From: Gnetum montanum | Taxonomy: Eukaryota; Streptophyta; Gnetopsida; Gnetales; Gnetaceae | NCBI GenBank assembly: GCA_015680685.1 | Contig: MNCI01038165.1 | Coordinates: 7,013-50,778, forward strand | DNA: 43,766 nt | Direction: 5' to 3' | Shown here: one piece after another, positions 1 to 10,160 of the stretch | How the letters are laid out: each line of letters starts with the position of its first letter | Position numbering within the stretch: the first letter of the stretch is position 1 | Notes under the pieces: model-generated | The model's database searches: none | Seen by the model: the letters and a program-made list of their open reading frames with translations, nothing else | Told to the model about the DNA's origin: nothing | Translations under genes and position numbers: made by a program

Positions 1-63
1 CGCGATATCGCATGGGATGCGATATCGCGTTGGCCGCGATATTGCGTACGCGATATCGTGGCC
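1..63. repeat. Two adjacent GATATC inverted repeats
   Basis: Bases 1-13 (CGCGATATCGCAT) and 17-29 form a perfect 13-bp inverted repeat around a GGG loop. Bases 32-47 and 48-63 form a 16-bp-arm palindrome with no loop and two mismatches, both explained by CpG to TpG change. The core is GATATC flanked by CG. The same motif recurs at 19,064-19,113 and, as TGATATCA, at 35,400-35,470. Confidence 0.85.
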
Positions 64-90
64 TAGTGCATCTCGCGTCTCATCAATGGG
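1..90 (-). mobile_element. Terminus of a minus-strand LTR (element F, continues left of window)
   Basis: Read on the minus strand, the segment begins at base 90 with TGATGAG, the same start as the LTRs of B and A, and then enters a run of CGATATCG-type palindromes like the U3 of element B. The sequence from 91 onward is instead homologous to the post-integrase untranslated region of A, so position 90/91 is a junction. The simplest reading is that another B-like element lies to the left and was inserted into element C, with its 5' LTR start at 90. No second LTR or target duplication can be seen because the window ends. Confidence 0.5.
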
Positions 91-263
91 CCTTGTGGAT
101 GATTAATGTTTATAGAAGGTTAAGTACCAAAACCTAGAAGAAGCTACCTAATAATTTCAACACATCAAACCAGGACATTGAACAAGAACATGAAATCGAC
201 AGTGAGGTGAGACATGGAAAGCATAGATGAATGAGAGAGAGTGAGTGGAATGGAGTTCCTAAT
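91..263 (-). mobile_element. Element C, distal untranslated fragment
   Basis: This stretch aligns with about 5,210-5,370 of element A (shared words such as GTTAA, CAGTGAGGT and TGGAATG in the same order) and, on the opposite strand, with about 24,150-24,240 of element B. It is part of the untranslated region between integrase and the 3' end. The alignment with A resumes at 13,586 just where it stops at 263, which shows that A interrupted C here. No coding potential is seen. Confidence 0.6.
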
Positions 264-1201
264 TGATAAGCGGTGAGGTACCCCTACGTCCAACCATACA
301 AATCATATGCATTCGCAGGTGATCTAGTTGAATTCTATGGACTTTATTATTTCTAGTGCTTTAGTCCTTTAGGAAGTGAATCTAGCCCTAAGGTCAATCA
401 TTGTCTTCCCAATTACACTTGTGACATTTTTTGGTATGGTTAAGTGTAATTGACACATTCAATTTTTATCATTTTTATGTTTTATAGTTGGGTGCTCAAA
501 TTGTAGATAAAAAAGGATTTGATTAACTAATATAAATTAACAAATTAACTAATTATTTAACTAATCCTAACATAAGTATCTATTTCCAATTTTTGTACAT
601 GTCTTGAAGCCATGTATTTGCTGTTGGACAACCAAGCACTATGCTACTAGGCATACCAAGCAATAACATTGCTAGGATTACCAAGTGAATACATGTTACA
701 GTTGAAGTGATCATACTTATGTGTGTAACCTATTTGGATTAATTGCTTCATTAATGTAATAACTAGAAAATAATTAATAAGTAATTGGAAACATTTAATA
801 AATAATGGAAAACATTAAATGCATAAATGAAATAAATAATATATCTATAGTGCTGCAAGGTTTATCAGAAAGCTCATCTTTATTGTTGCACACACTGTCG
901 TGCTTAGGTACAACAATGCTCAAATAAAGATCTATATACTCAATAACTCTTGCTGCAAGCACTCAGAGGAAAAATTCTAACTTTGAAATGGAAAAATGCA
1001 AGAGATCCACTGCAACTATAATCTACTTATGCCATAAATGCAGCTACAAGCACATATTTATAGCTAACACATGACACTACATCGATGGGGCCACGTCGAT
1101 GCATGATATGATGCATCATCTAGGCCTCGTTGATGAGGCTTAGACGATGAGGCCACGTCGATGAAAATTCATCGATGCAACTGATAGAGTATGACTCATC
1201 A
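264..1201 (-). repeat. Element A 3' LTR
   Basis: It aligns throughout with 12,641-13,585. On the minus strand it starts TGATGAGTC at 1,201 and ends CTTATCA at 264, giving TG...CA termini. The TATA box (CTATAAATA on the minus strand) lies at 1,055-1,062. Upstream of it, at 1,080-1,200, the U3 is crowded with CATCGATG and CATCGACG motifs. The polypurine tract that should adjoin the LTR at 1,202-1,215 is eroded (minus strand reads GTCGAGATT). Confidence 0.85.
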
Positions 1202-1440
1202 AATCTCGACAATTGAATGAAAACTCATCCTTGAGTTATATTTACAAAATTAGGAAGGTATGGGATTATTGACTAATTTTTCTTCAAATAAAACAACTAA
1301 TTGACTTGACAAAAATTGGAGTGTATAGATCAGAACATTATAAAAAATGAAGGTATTTAGGACACAAAATTGAACACCATGAATTAATCTTCAAAATTGG
1401 ATAGCATGTTCCTTGATGATGTGAAGCTTGTTGGAGAAGA

Positions 1441-4296
1441 TTAGATGGTCCCAGGTGGTGGTGGTTCCTGAAGCTTTGAGAAACCTTCACTAGCTTCACA
1501 CACAAGCCGTTGAGATGGTTGCAGCTGTCCTGTTATTGTTATGACTCTAGGTGGGAGGTGGAAAGCATCCAGTAATGCTTTTATTTTCTCCTCCTTACTC
1601 TTGGGCTCATGCATCATCTATGCAACTTCGTGAATGTGGGTTGGAAGAGGCACATCCCAAGGACACAGGATTGTTAGAAACAACTCCTTGGCATTGACAA
1701 ACTAGGTAGCAAACTATTTGCGTTCAATGTTGAACACCCCGATTGTGTCATTCAACTCCTGGTAGTCATTCATCCATTTGGCTATGTTCTTAGTGATAGA
1801 TCATTAATTTTTGAATCATCCTCTAAGAACTTTGAGTTCAAAGTTAGTAGTCTTGAGCTTCTTCTTGGCATCCTTATGGTGCTAAAACTCTACCTTGTAT
1901 AAGAGATATGAGCTAGCCACTTGTTTTTCTAACTCTCACCATGGTCATTTGAGAGTTAGCATTGCTAGGTTTGCATAATGGATATTGACCAACTCCATGT
2001 AATCTATCATCTCATCAATATGTAACTCCTTCAAGTAGATCTTGGCTTTGTTGTAGGCATTGATTCCATCAACGATGGATTGCCAAATCTTTCTTCCTTG
2101 TTGGAGTTGTTGGAGGGCTTCATTCATTTTTTCCTTTGCCATCTAGATTTGTTTTTCATTCACTTCCTTTTGTAAATTGACTTGGTCCCTGTAGTGATTT
2201 TTAACTTTCTCAAATTTCAGTGCTTTGTTCTTCCAGGTGGTGATCTCGATGGTAGAATTTTGATGTAGGATGCGTACCTCCTCCATTGATAGATTGTGAT
2301 TTTTCACAGCTAATTTCTTCAATTCAGTGTTTACCTTGAAAAATTTCTCCTATTGTTGATGAATGAATTCTTGCATTTGATCTTTCTAAGCATCAGCATT
2401 TCACAGGCGATGATTCTATGTAGTCAATGTGTCATTCTCTTGGTGGATCTGATTTAAGTCCTTTCTGATTGAGTGCGCTTCAGCTTCTGCTATGGACTAT
2501 TTAAATATGGTCATCATTGCCTCCTCCTTAGATTTTTGAAATCATTATTGAAGCTATTTGATAGCTTCATCCCTTGTCACTGCTAGGGTAAGGATTTCTT
2601 GTTTTGCAAGTTGGGCACAAAGTTCACCAACCTTCATAGCCAAGCATTGATTTTGCTCTTGGGCAATTTCTAGTTGCCCCTCCAAAATAATGCATCTACC
2701 CCTTGCATTTAGCAGCTTTGAATGGGTTATGGTGATGTTCTCAGGAAGATCAAAAATGTTCAAAGTCAGTTGCCTAGTTCCTACCAGTCGTTCCAAAAAC
2801 TTTTCATGTTGAGCTGCATCTAACCTCTCGCTAACCATGCATGCAGACATCTACACATCTTGGAGTGTAGATACGTCTGGTATAGATTCCGCAGATGGGT
2901 TCAAAGCTTCTGCTACATGGTTAGCTATCACTTCTACCATTGTTTATTTCGCTTGGTGTTGCATCACCAAGAAAATTTCCTCTTCACCTTCCTCTAATTT
3001 CACTAAGAACATGGTAGAATTCCTAGAGATTTATGGGAATAGATGATGTGTTGCTAGTTACACCATCACCTCTCAAGTGTTGGGATCCAACCTCAAAGGA
3101 AACTATGTTCTTTAAGTAGAGAAAATGGGACCACCCCTCTCCATCTAGCTAACTATTTGGGTAACCTCATTAAGGTGACTCATCGCTAGCTATTACACAA
3201 ATGGATCTGCCTCACTCATTCCTGCTTGCTGCTCTTGTTCATTCAAGAGCTGTTCTTAGATTTTCTGTAGCTATTCCATGGTTGAACATGCCTTTGGTGT
3301 TATTTCGTAAGTGGGTGGTGGTGGTAGCAGCTCCTCTAATTGAGTCATTGCTAACATCCTCTCTTTCATGATATTAGGTCATGAAGCCAAAGGAGTATTC
3401 TTAAGAGTGTCATTAGAGTAGTGAACAATGCGTGGCCTGTTGTAAAGTTTTATGATAAGGCATGGAAAGGGAAAGGTATTCATTCCACATTCATTTTCTT
3501 TGAAACATTTTTCAATCTCCAAGTATAGAAGTTGTAGAAGGTTAATATGGAACTTCCTACTTAGAGTAGTGCATGCTTGAGTGGAGAAAGCAGTTACGTT
3601 ACTTGGCCTCACCATTGGATTGAGGTGATAGGCTGCAATCTTGAAATAAATCCACTTTGTCGATGTGAGTGCACCATACTCCTTACAGTCCACCTTGTAG
3701 CAATGATGGATCCACTCCTTCTTGGCCTCAAGGTCACCTTACATGGATAATTCTGCTAGTTATGTTCCAGTGTTAGGCAACCCAAGTACCTGTGCAATAA
3801 CTTTTGCCGAATAGGACATATGAATGTCTTTGATCTTGACTATGGATCTTGGCCTTCAACTATTTTAGAAGAGGTATGTTTCTTCCATGTACCACTCCCC
3901 ACTGGACGTGATAATTGGCCACATGGGTGAGGTTCACAATTGTGTCTTGACATCCTTTGGAGCCTTCTATAAAAATGGTCCAAAGTTGATCTCCTGAAGA
4001 ATGGATCATTGAATTTCTTTGGACTTAATGATATCAAGTAAAGATTGAATCAAAGTGACCTCAAGCCTTGGCATAGGTCCAAGCACTTCTCCTCTTTGTG
4101 ATTGTTTGGTCGACACTTCTTCCTTTGGAATCTGTTGGACCGATACCACTTCAGGCTCCTCATGAAGAGGTATTCTTACATGGGTTGCCTTAGGTAGTTC
4201 TTGGCCTTGTTCTTGTTGGCCCCTTCCAGGTTTGGGTTATTTCTCCCATGGTTTCAAGGTTTCTCCTTCCTACAGATATTTTTGCTTTGGTACCAT
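1441..4296 (-). pseudogene. Element A accessory ORF (about 950 codons), decayed
   Basis: A single reading frame of 952 codons runs from ATG at 4,296-4,294 to TAA at 1,443-1,441. It is interrupted by in-frame stops but shows no net frameshift. The open pieces 3,379-3,693, 2,554-2,850 and 1,945-2,142 all lie in this frame. A homologous frame of nearly the same length lies in element G (29,908-32,744), sharing motifs such as YHLNPMVR, VKIKDI, DLEAKKEWI, NxHYANL and a terminal GTI. The N-terminal third (about codons 120-310) resembles the plant 'putative transposon protein' domain (PF20167-like: LGLPNTGT, later FPCLI); this is recalled, not searched. The C-terminal half is rich in E, K, L and Q and probably coiled coil. 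Function is unknown. It occupies the place of the env-like ORF of Athila elements, but no signal peptide or clear membrane helix is visible. Confidence 0.6.
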
Positions 4297-4615
4297 CTAT
4301 AATCACAATAAAATCATGGATTAGCAATTATTGTGTAACCGTGAAACAATTGGGATACCTTATCTCTTAAGGATAGTTACACTTTGCTAACTTGTAATTA
4401 TGGCTATTTTAATTAATCCAATTATCATTTATATATGTATTTTCATTAATAAATCATCTCAAAGGTTGTTGGAAGGGTTAATTTATGAAAAAGTTGATGT
4501 TTATATGTTGTTGAGGTTATTAACTGTTTGGATGAGTTAGGAAAATTTTCAAAAATTTTCATCGATTTTTCATCAAAAACCTTAAGGTTTGTGGCCCCCA
4601 TGATAAAGATCTTAC
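4297..4615 (-). other. Predicted leader intron of the accessory ORF (element A)
   Basis: On the minus strand CAAAG/GTAAG stands at 4,615 and TTATAG lies immediately before the ATG at 4,296. These give donor and acceptor sites 319 bases apart. Element G has a GTAAG donor and an AG acceptor at the equivalent places, 310 bases apart. The prediction rests only on these dinucleotides, their contexts and their conservation. The acceptor could also serve a donor near the 5' LTR, as reported for the spliced env-like RNA of barley Bagy-2. Confidence 0.4.
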
Positions 4616-4763
4616 CTTTGGTAAGTGTAGGATCAAAAAATGGAGCAATTTGAATAAACGGTTTGGAGGTTATAAGCTCTTGAAGATTTTTGGGCTTTGA
4701 AAAATTTCAAAAACTTCCCTTGTGTTATGAACAAATGGTAAAATATTGCAAAGTGTTTGGTGG

Positions 4764-4870
4764 TATATATAGGGTTTTTGTGATGCATCAATGAGGCCTA
4801 GTTGACTGTGCCTCATCGACTAGGGTGGATGTGTCAATGGGGACTCAATGATGCAACTGTTGACCACCAT
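4764..4870 (-). promoter_or_regulatory. Putative internal promoter upstream of the accessory ORF (element A)
   Basis: TATATATA lies at 4,764-4,771, 468 bases upstream of the accessory ATG. Just upstream of it on the minus strand (4,780-4,870) come GATGCATCA, AGGCCT, CATCGAC and GATGCAACTG in the same order relative to the TATA box as in A's own LTR U3 (1,080-1,190). Element G has a TATA-like ATAAAAATA at the same distance from its ORF, followed by a homologous leader. The arrangement suggests a promoter for a subgenomic transcript, which is inferred from sequence alone. Confidence 0.45.
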
Positions 4871-6600
4871 AGTCAAACTTGCAAAATATGAAGAGTTTTT
4901 GAGTGAAATTGATGTCAAATGAAAGCTCTAAAGATCAAGATTAGTATGAAAACATGAGAAGAGGGTGTTGAAGCTCATAAATTTGAAAAAATGGTGAAAA
5001 ATTAATTTAGTGGATGAATGAAATGAAAGATTAAGGAGTACTAAGCAGTTTATGCAATGGAATACGGGAAAGATTGGATTGCGGTGATGTCAAAGGTAAG
5101 GATCCTTAACTAACCAAGCCAAGAGCTATGCAACTGGGTCCTTCCCATAGTAGGCTCATGCCTTTTTTGCCCTTGTATAGCCTTAACTAAGGAGTCCATG
5201 GGCCCCATAGTTGGTTTAATGATCATGAAAAGTTAAAGACCAACCTGAAAGAATCTACTTGAGAATCCCAGCACATCAGAGTAAGACATAGAGCATAACA
5301 TAGAACACAGTAGTGAGGTTAATTATGGTAGAATGGATGGATGATAGAGAAGATGGAATGTAGGTCCAAAATGAGTTCATAAGAAGTCCTTTGTGGAATT
5401 TGTATTTAAAATGACCCAAGAAGTTCCATCCTCAGTCCATACTAAAACCAACCACTTTTAGTGACTTTTGCATCACCACTCTAAGATTGATCCACCCACT
5501 TGAGACACAAGAATGCTTCCACAAAACAACCACCATTCCACAAAGAGAGGAAAAGATAAGTAGAAAGTAAGAGAGAGGGCCTTAGTTAGAGGGGACCTTC
5601 AGGCATAGGTGCATGTTGTTCAAGTCCCATAACTAGTGCTTGTAGCTTGTTTATTTGTCTAAAGGGTGTGCTTTGAATTCCCATCATTTTTTTTTTGAAA
5701 TGGGAACCACACCATGTAAGGACTTATTTGTGTCAAAGGGGTGTGGTTTTAATTCCCATTATTTTTTTTTGTTTTTTATTTTTTTATTTTTTTTTGAATG
5801 GGAACCACACCATGCAATGACATTGTTTTGACTTCCTTTAGTGGATGGTGTGGAACGGTAAGAAGTCTATGAAAAATACTCAAGCACTCAAGAAAGAAAA
5901 ATAGGACAAAGAGTATTGAGTTCCCTTGAAGTCACAACCTTTACAAACCTTTGAATCCTTCATAATTCCAAAACTACGAAGGTCATTGATTGATTAATAG
6001 TTTCTTTAATGGAAGGGATCTCAAATTCCCAAAACAAGGAAAACCATAGAGTTCATTAAATGGGCAGATGATGTGGACTCACTACTTGTTCCATAAAAAA
6101 TAAACCATGTCAAAGTCATCAGACATTAGAATTCAAAAATAGAAAGTAGACATCAACAATCACACATTAAGCATAAACCATCATTAGTAAACAACAACAA
6201 CAACACTGTGTCCTATGACAATAAAGCACATTTATTAGCAAAAATGAGAAAATATGACACTTAAACAAAAGAAATAAAAATAAAGTAAAATATATAAGAA
6301 AATGTAAAATAGTCAAGAAGGTTCAAATGTACTAAATATGGTGTAAAATTAGAAGAATTTGAAAAAATCAAGAATTTGTACATTTGTAAAGATGGTTCAA
6401 ATGATCCCTGTTATAAGTAACTTGTAAAAATAAAAAACATGAAAAAAAGGTAGAAAAAATAAGAGGCCATGGTAATGGTCAGCATGGATGGCCATCTTCG
6501 CCATGACTAAGTTGAAAGGAGGAGATCTGAAAAATGGAATGTGGTTGTCTAGTCATTGATGTGGTAGTTGCATTGGCCTATTTTGGTTCAAGGAAAGGGT
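4871..6600 (-). other. Element A untranslated region between integrase and accessory promoter
   Basis: No reading frame survives. The region is homologous in order to C (91-263 and 13,586-13,780) and to B (about 23,250-24,420). It contains T- and A-rich runs near 5,690-5,800 and, on the minus strand near 6,480-6,500, the sequence TAGTCATGGCGAAGATGGCC. This corresponds to the TCATGGGGGAGATGGCC of B at 23,265, a polypurine-like tract that copies the one beside the 3' LTR. The two T-runs near 5,690 and 5,760 lie in locally duplicated text (GGAACCACACCATG twice). Confidence 0.6.
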
Positions 6601-7790
6601 TAACTTGTTGGATGTTGACCAATTACTTTTTATTTGGAATATTAGGTTTGTAGATTAACATGGTCCCAAAAGAAAAGGTTTGATCAATTATATAAGGTCC
6701 CTTACACAATGTTTAGAATTTTTCTTTTGGGGTACATGTGTGGGGTTCTAGTAAAGAACCTTCTCTTAGTTGAAGTTTTACTTTCCTGATCTAAGGTCAT
6801 GACATTGCTTGCTAAATGCCTTGTTCACCTAGTTTAAGGATAGAACCACCAGTCAATTTTCATCTAGCACATTTAGATTTATCAATATTTCTTTCTATGC
6901 TAGACTTAGGTCAAGGTTTAGATCATTAACCATTGAGAATGTACAGAGCGCAAATTGAATTGGGAGCATTAGAAGTTTTCCGTACACTAATTGGTAGGGA
7001 GAATATCCAATAGGAAGTTTCCAAGTTGAATGATAAGCCTAGAGAGAATTTTTAAGCTTTGTACTCCAATCCTTCCTATATTTTCTAATGTTTTGCATTA
7101 ATATTCTTGTAATCTCTTAATTGGTTATCTCTGCTTGACCATTGGCTTGGGGGTCATAAGGTGTTGTTAATTTATGTTCTACCCCAAAGAATTACATTAA
7201 TTTTCTAAATGTGGCATCTATGAAATGAGTTCCATTATCTAAAATTAGTGAACATGGCACCCTAGACCTATTCATGATATTTTGTTGTATGAACTTGGTA
7301 GTAGTGGATGATGTATAATTAATAATGGCTACTGCTTCTGCCCATTTTGTGTAGTAGTTGACTACTATTATAATATATGTCTTACAATTGTACATGGATT
7401 TGATGGAACCCATGAAGTCAATGCCCCATATGTCAAAAGGTTTTAGTGGTTGAATCCACTATTGAGGACCTTCCATGAGAGTAGTCATCCCCCTATCACA
7501 TTAACAACATTCACAAGACTTGATGAACTGGTGGGTGTCCCTAAAATTGTAGGCAAATAGTATCCTACCATCAAGATTTTTATGGCTATGCATCCGCATA
7601 CATAGTGGCCTCCGTAAGGTCCTTCATGAGCATCTTGGAGAACACATAGTTGATCTTCATTAGGGATGTACCAATGAATCAGACCATTGGCACACACCTT
7701 GTAAAGGTGTTCATTGATTTCCATGAAGTATTTGGCTTGATAAAAAAATTGTTGCTTCTTCCTAAAATCCAAGTCTTTTGGCATCTCTTG
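6600..7790 (-). pseudogene. Element A integrase (decayed)
   Basis: The integrase follows RNase H in the order typical of Ty3/gypsy elements. The zinc-binding N-terminus shows HEGPYGGHY around 7,600. The catalytic core shows YYTKWAEA near 7,340, LDNGTHF near 7,225 and NGQAEITN near 7,130. The first catalytic aspartate is replaced by asparagine (codon 7,357-7,359, AAC), while the second aspartate and the glutamate (codon 7,129-7,131) remain. The C-terminal part resembles that of element C. Several stops and shifts break the frame. Confidence 0.75.
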
Positions 7791-7899
7791 AGTGAGAAGA
7801 TATGTGAGGATGCCATTATACCATGTTTCTTTTGTAGGTGTTTGTTCACTTATCGCTCCAGCAAAGAGGAGTTCATCTGGGAACTAACTAGAGAGTGGG

Positions 7900-8430
7900 C
7901 TCTCCTCCTCTTTGTTGTCCCATCTTAAGTAAGATAGGTGGTCAATAATCACATTCTTGGTCCCTTTTCAATCTACCATAGTGAGATCCAATTTCTACAA
8001 GATCAAAATCCACTGTATGATAGGAGGGCTCATCATCAGCTTATTCATAAGGAAGTGAATTGCATTGTGGTCCATATGTACAAATACTTTGTAACCTAGC
8101 ACAAAATGTCTAAAATTTTCTAGTGTGTACACCACTACCATTAATTCTTTCTTGATGGTGGTGTAGTTTAACTATGCCCCCACAATGCTTTGACTCACAT
8201 AGTGGATGTAATATAGATGTTTCTCATCATCCATCTACATGAGCACAACTCCCAAGGCATAGTTAGATGCATTCATCATGATGTGGAAAGGTCTAGACCA
8301 GTGTAGCACTTGTAGGATTGGTGTTTCTATGAATTTCTCCTTTAATTGTTGGAATTCATGTTCACATTCCTTGGTCTAGATGAAAGGTGATCTTTCTTTG
8401 TAAGCTCTACCAATGGCTTTGTGATCTTAG
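7900..8430 (-). pseudogene. Element A RNase H (decayed)
   Basis: The minus-strand translation contains segments typical of gypsy RNase H, including QLNYTT followed by KELMVVVYTLE and VHMDHNAIHFL. It ends with IIDHLSYLRWDN near 7,930, which leads into the integrase. Stops are frequent. The domain would degrade RNA in RNA/DNA hybrids during reverse transcription. Its place between RT and integrase fits the family. Confidence 0.65.
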
Positions 8431-9130
8431 AGAAATTCTAAATAAATCACCAGTAGTAGCCAATGTGTCCAAGGAATGATCGAACATCTATAATGGTCTC
8501 TGGTTGGCAAGTTATTCCTTGGATGATCCTTATGTTTTCTAGGTCTACCTCAATCCCTTTTTGTGAAATTTGGTTCCCTAATATAATGTCTTTTTGGACC
8601 ATAAGATGGCTCTTCTGCCAGGTAAGATATAGGTTTGTCTCTTCACATATTTTCAGTACTTGCTCAAGTCGGTCCAAGGCTTGCTCAAAGGTAGCTCTAT
8701 AGGTGGAGAAGTCATCCATGGAGATTTCAATACCACTATTGATTTTCTATTGAAAGATACTAAGAACCAAGCATTGAAATATTGTAGGGGCATTGAATAG
8801 GCCAAATGACATCTTACAATATGCAAAAGTCCTCTAGGGACTTGTGAATGTTGTCTTGGCCTGATCCTCTAGTGCAATCTGGATTTGGTTGTAGCCACTA
8901 TAACCATCCAAGAAGCTATAATAACAATGCCCAGATATGGTGTCTCATACTTGATTTACAAATGGCAAAGGAAAGTGATCTTTAAATGTTACCATATTCA
9001 ATAGCTTAAAGTCAATGCAGACCTACCATTTTCCATCCTTATTTGGTATAATTATAAGTGGACTAACCCACTCACTATTTGTGATTGGATAGATGAACCC
9101 CACCTTGAGGCGTTGCTTTATTTCCTCCTT
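8431..9130 (-). pseudogene. Element A reverse transcriptase, Athila type (decayed)
   Basis: The minus strand encodes SEWVSPLIIIPNKDGKW near 9,085, then FLDGYSGYNQI near 8,890, the catalytic box with MDDFSTY at about 8,719-8,700, and GIEVDLENI and VRSFLGHIGYYW down to 8,447. The wording GIEVD...VRSFLGH is characteristic of the Athila lineage. The two catalytic aspartates of the MDD box are preserved in the longest open piece (8,447-8,719). Stops interrupt it elsewhere, for example at the expected glutamine near 8,840. Confidence 0.8.
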
Positions 9131-9560
9131 GATGATTTGCTTTACCTTGGGGTTTAGCCACCTTTGTAGCTACCTTCTAGGCTTTATGGTTAGGTTAGTG
9201 TAGATGAGATGCTAGCATATCCTTGGATTGATTCTTGTTAGCTCTAGATATAACCAAACCAAGGCTGTTGACCATTTATTTACCACCTTTAACAGCTTTT
9301 ATTTTTATTTAGGAGCAAGATTGACATTAATGATGACTGGTTTTCCATTCTTTAAAAATGCATACTACATATCGCTCAATAATGTTTTTAGTTCTAAGGG
9401 CTTCTTCTTGAACTCTCCCCAATAGTTATTATCATCTTCATCAAAGAGTTGGGAATGGACTTGTTTAATTTTGTCCATGCCTTCAACATATGCACATGTT
9501 AAGCTCTTAGTTGGCTCTATGCATATTATGCTACTATCTGAATCAGCTATCAGCCACTAG
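9131..9560 (-). other. Element A protease-RT linker
   Basis: This is coding-like but decayed sequence joining protease to RT. It aligns loosely with the end of B's reading frame (about 22,960-23,280). Part of it reads on the minus strand as leucine- and lysine-rich segments ending just before SEWVSP. No domain is recognised. Confidence 0.4.
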
Positions 9561-10160
9561 GTGCCCTCCTACTTTGTGGATGCTGTGTATAGACACCTTT
9601 GAATGTTAATCTCTTGTGCACACTGATTGCATGCCTTAATGTATGTGCTCTTGATGGACCAAATATTTTTCATGTAATTACACCTATTATAGCGATACAT
9701 AATGCATGGAATAAGCTTCTTCTCAATCTTTCCTAGCTCATTTTCCTTAGATATTTCAAGAGATAGGTCCCTTATACCCATTCATGCATCAATCATGCTT
9801 AACCAAGCCCTTCCCATGATGGTGGGAAAGTTATTTTGTAGTTGTTAACATTTATTATTAGAAAATTAGTAGGATAGGACCACCCACAAACTATGGTCAT
9901 AATGTCCTCTACTAATCCTAAAGGGATAGTAATCGACTGATATGCTTATTCTAAATGAATGTTGCTCTTCTTGAAAGGTGGTAGGTTCTAGGCCTTGTAC
10001 ATGTCATGGGAGGTGTGGTTAGCTCCATAACTAGAGTCAATAAGAGCTTTTCATGGCTCTTGTCTAGCAATCTATAGATAGATGAGTGGACTTCCTAGGT
10101 TAGATCCTTTTGTAGAAAGATTGCCAGCCTTGATCTAGTCAGAAACAACATGAGTTAACA
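9561..10160 (-). pseudogene. Element A aspartic protease region (decayed)
   Basis: The minus strand aligns with the better preserved protease of B (22,330-22,950). Examples are GSPLIYL, LPPFKKSNI, IPLGLVEDIMTIVCGW and, in the open piece 9,569-9,781, GIRDLSLEISKE. The expected catalytic DSG reads DSS in A, so the active site is lost. This retroviral-type protease would process the gag-pol polyprotein. It is followed by a cysteine-containing segment of unknown role that is also conserved in B. Confidence 0.65.

Noticed and set aside
1-63. CRISPR-like or satellite array
   Set aside because: The repeats are palindromic motifs of an LTR U3, with no regular spacers, in a plant nuclear context.
3840-4037. 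65-codon minus-strand open frame within the accessory region
   Set aside because: It is in a different frame from the conserved accessory reading frame, which passes through the same bases with stops.
7650-7928. 92-codon plus-strand frame
   Set aside because: It is antisense to A's integrase N-terminus and RNase H linker.
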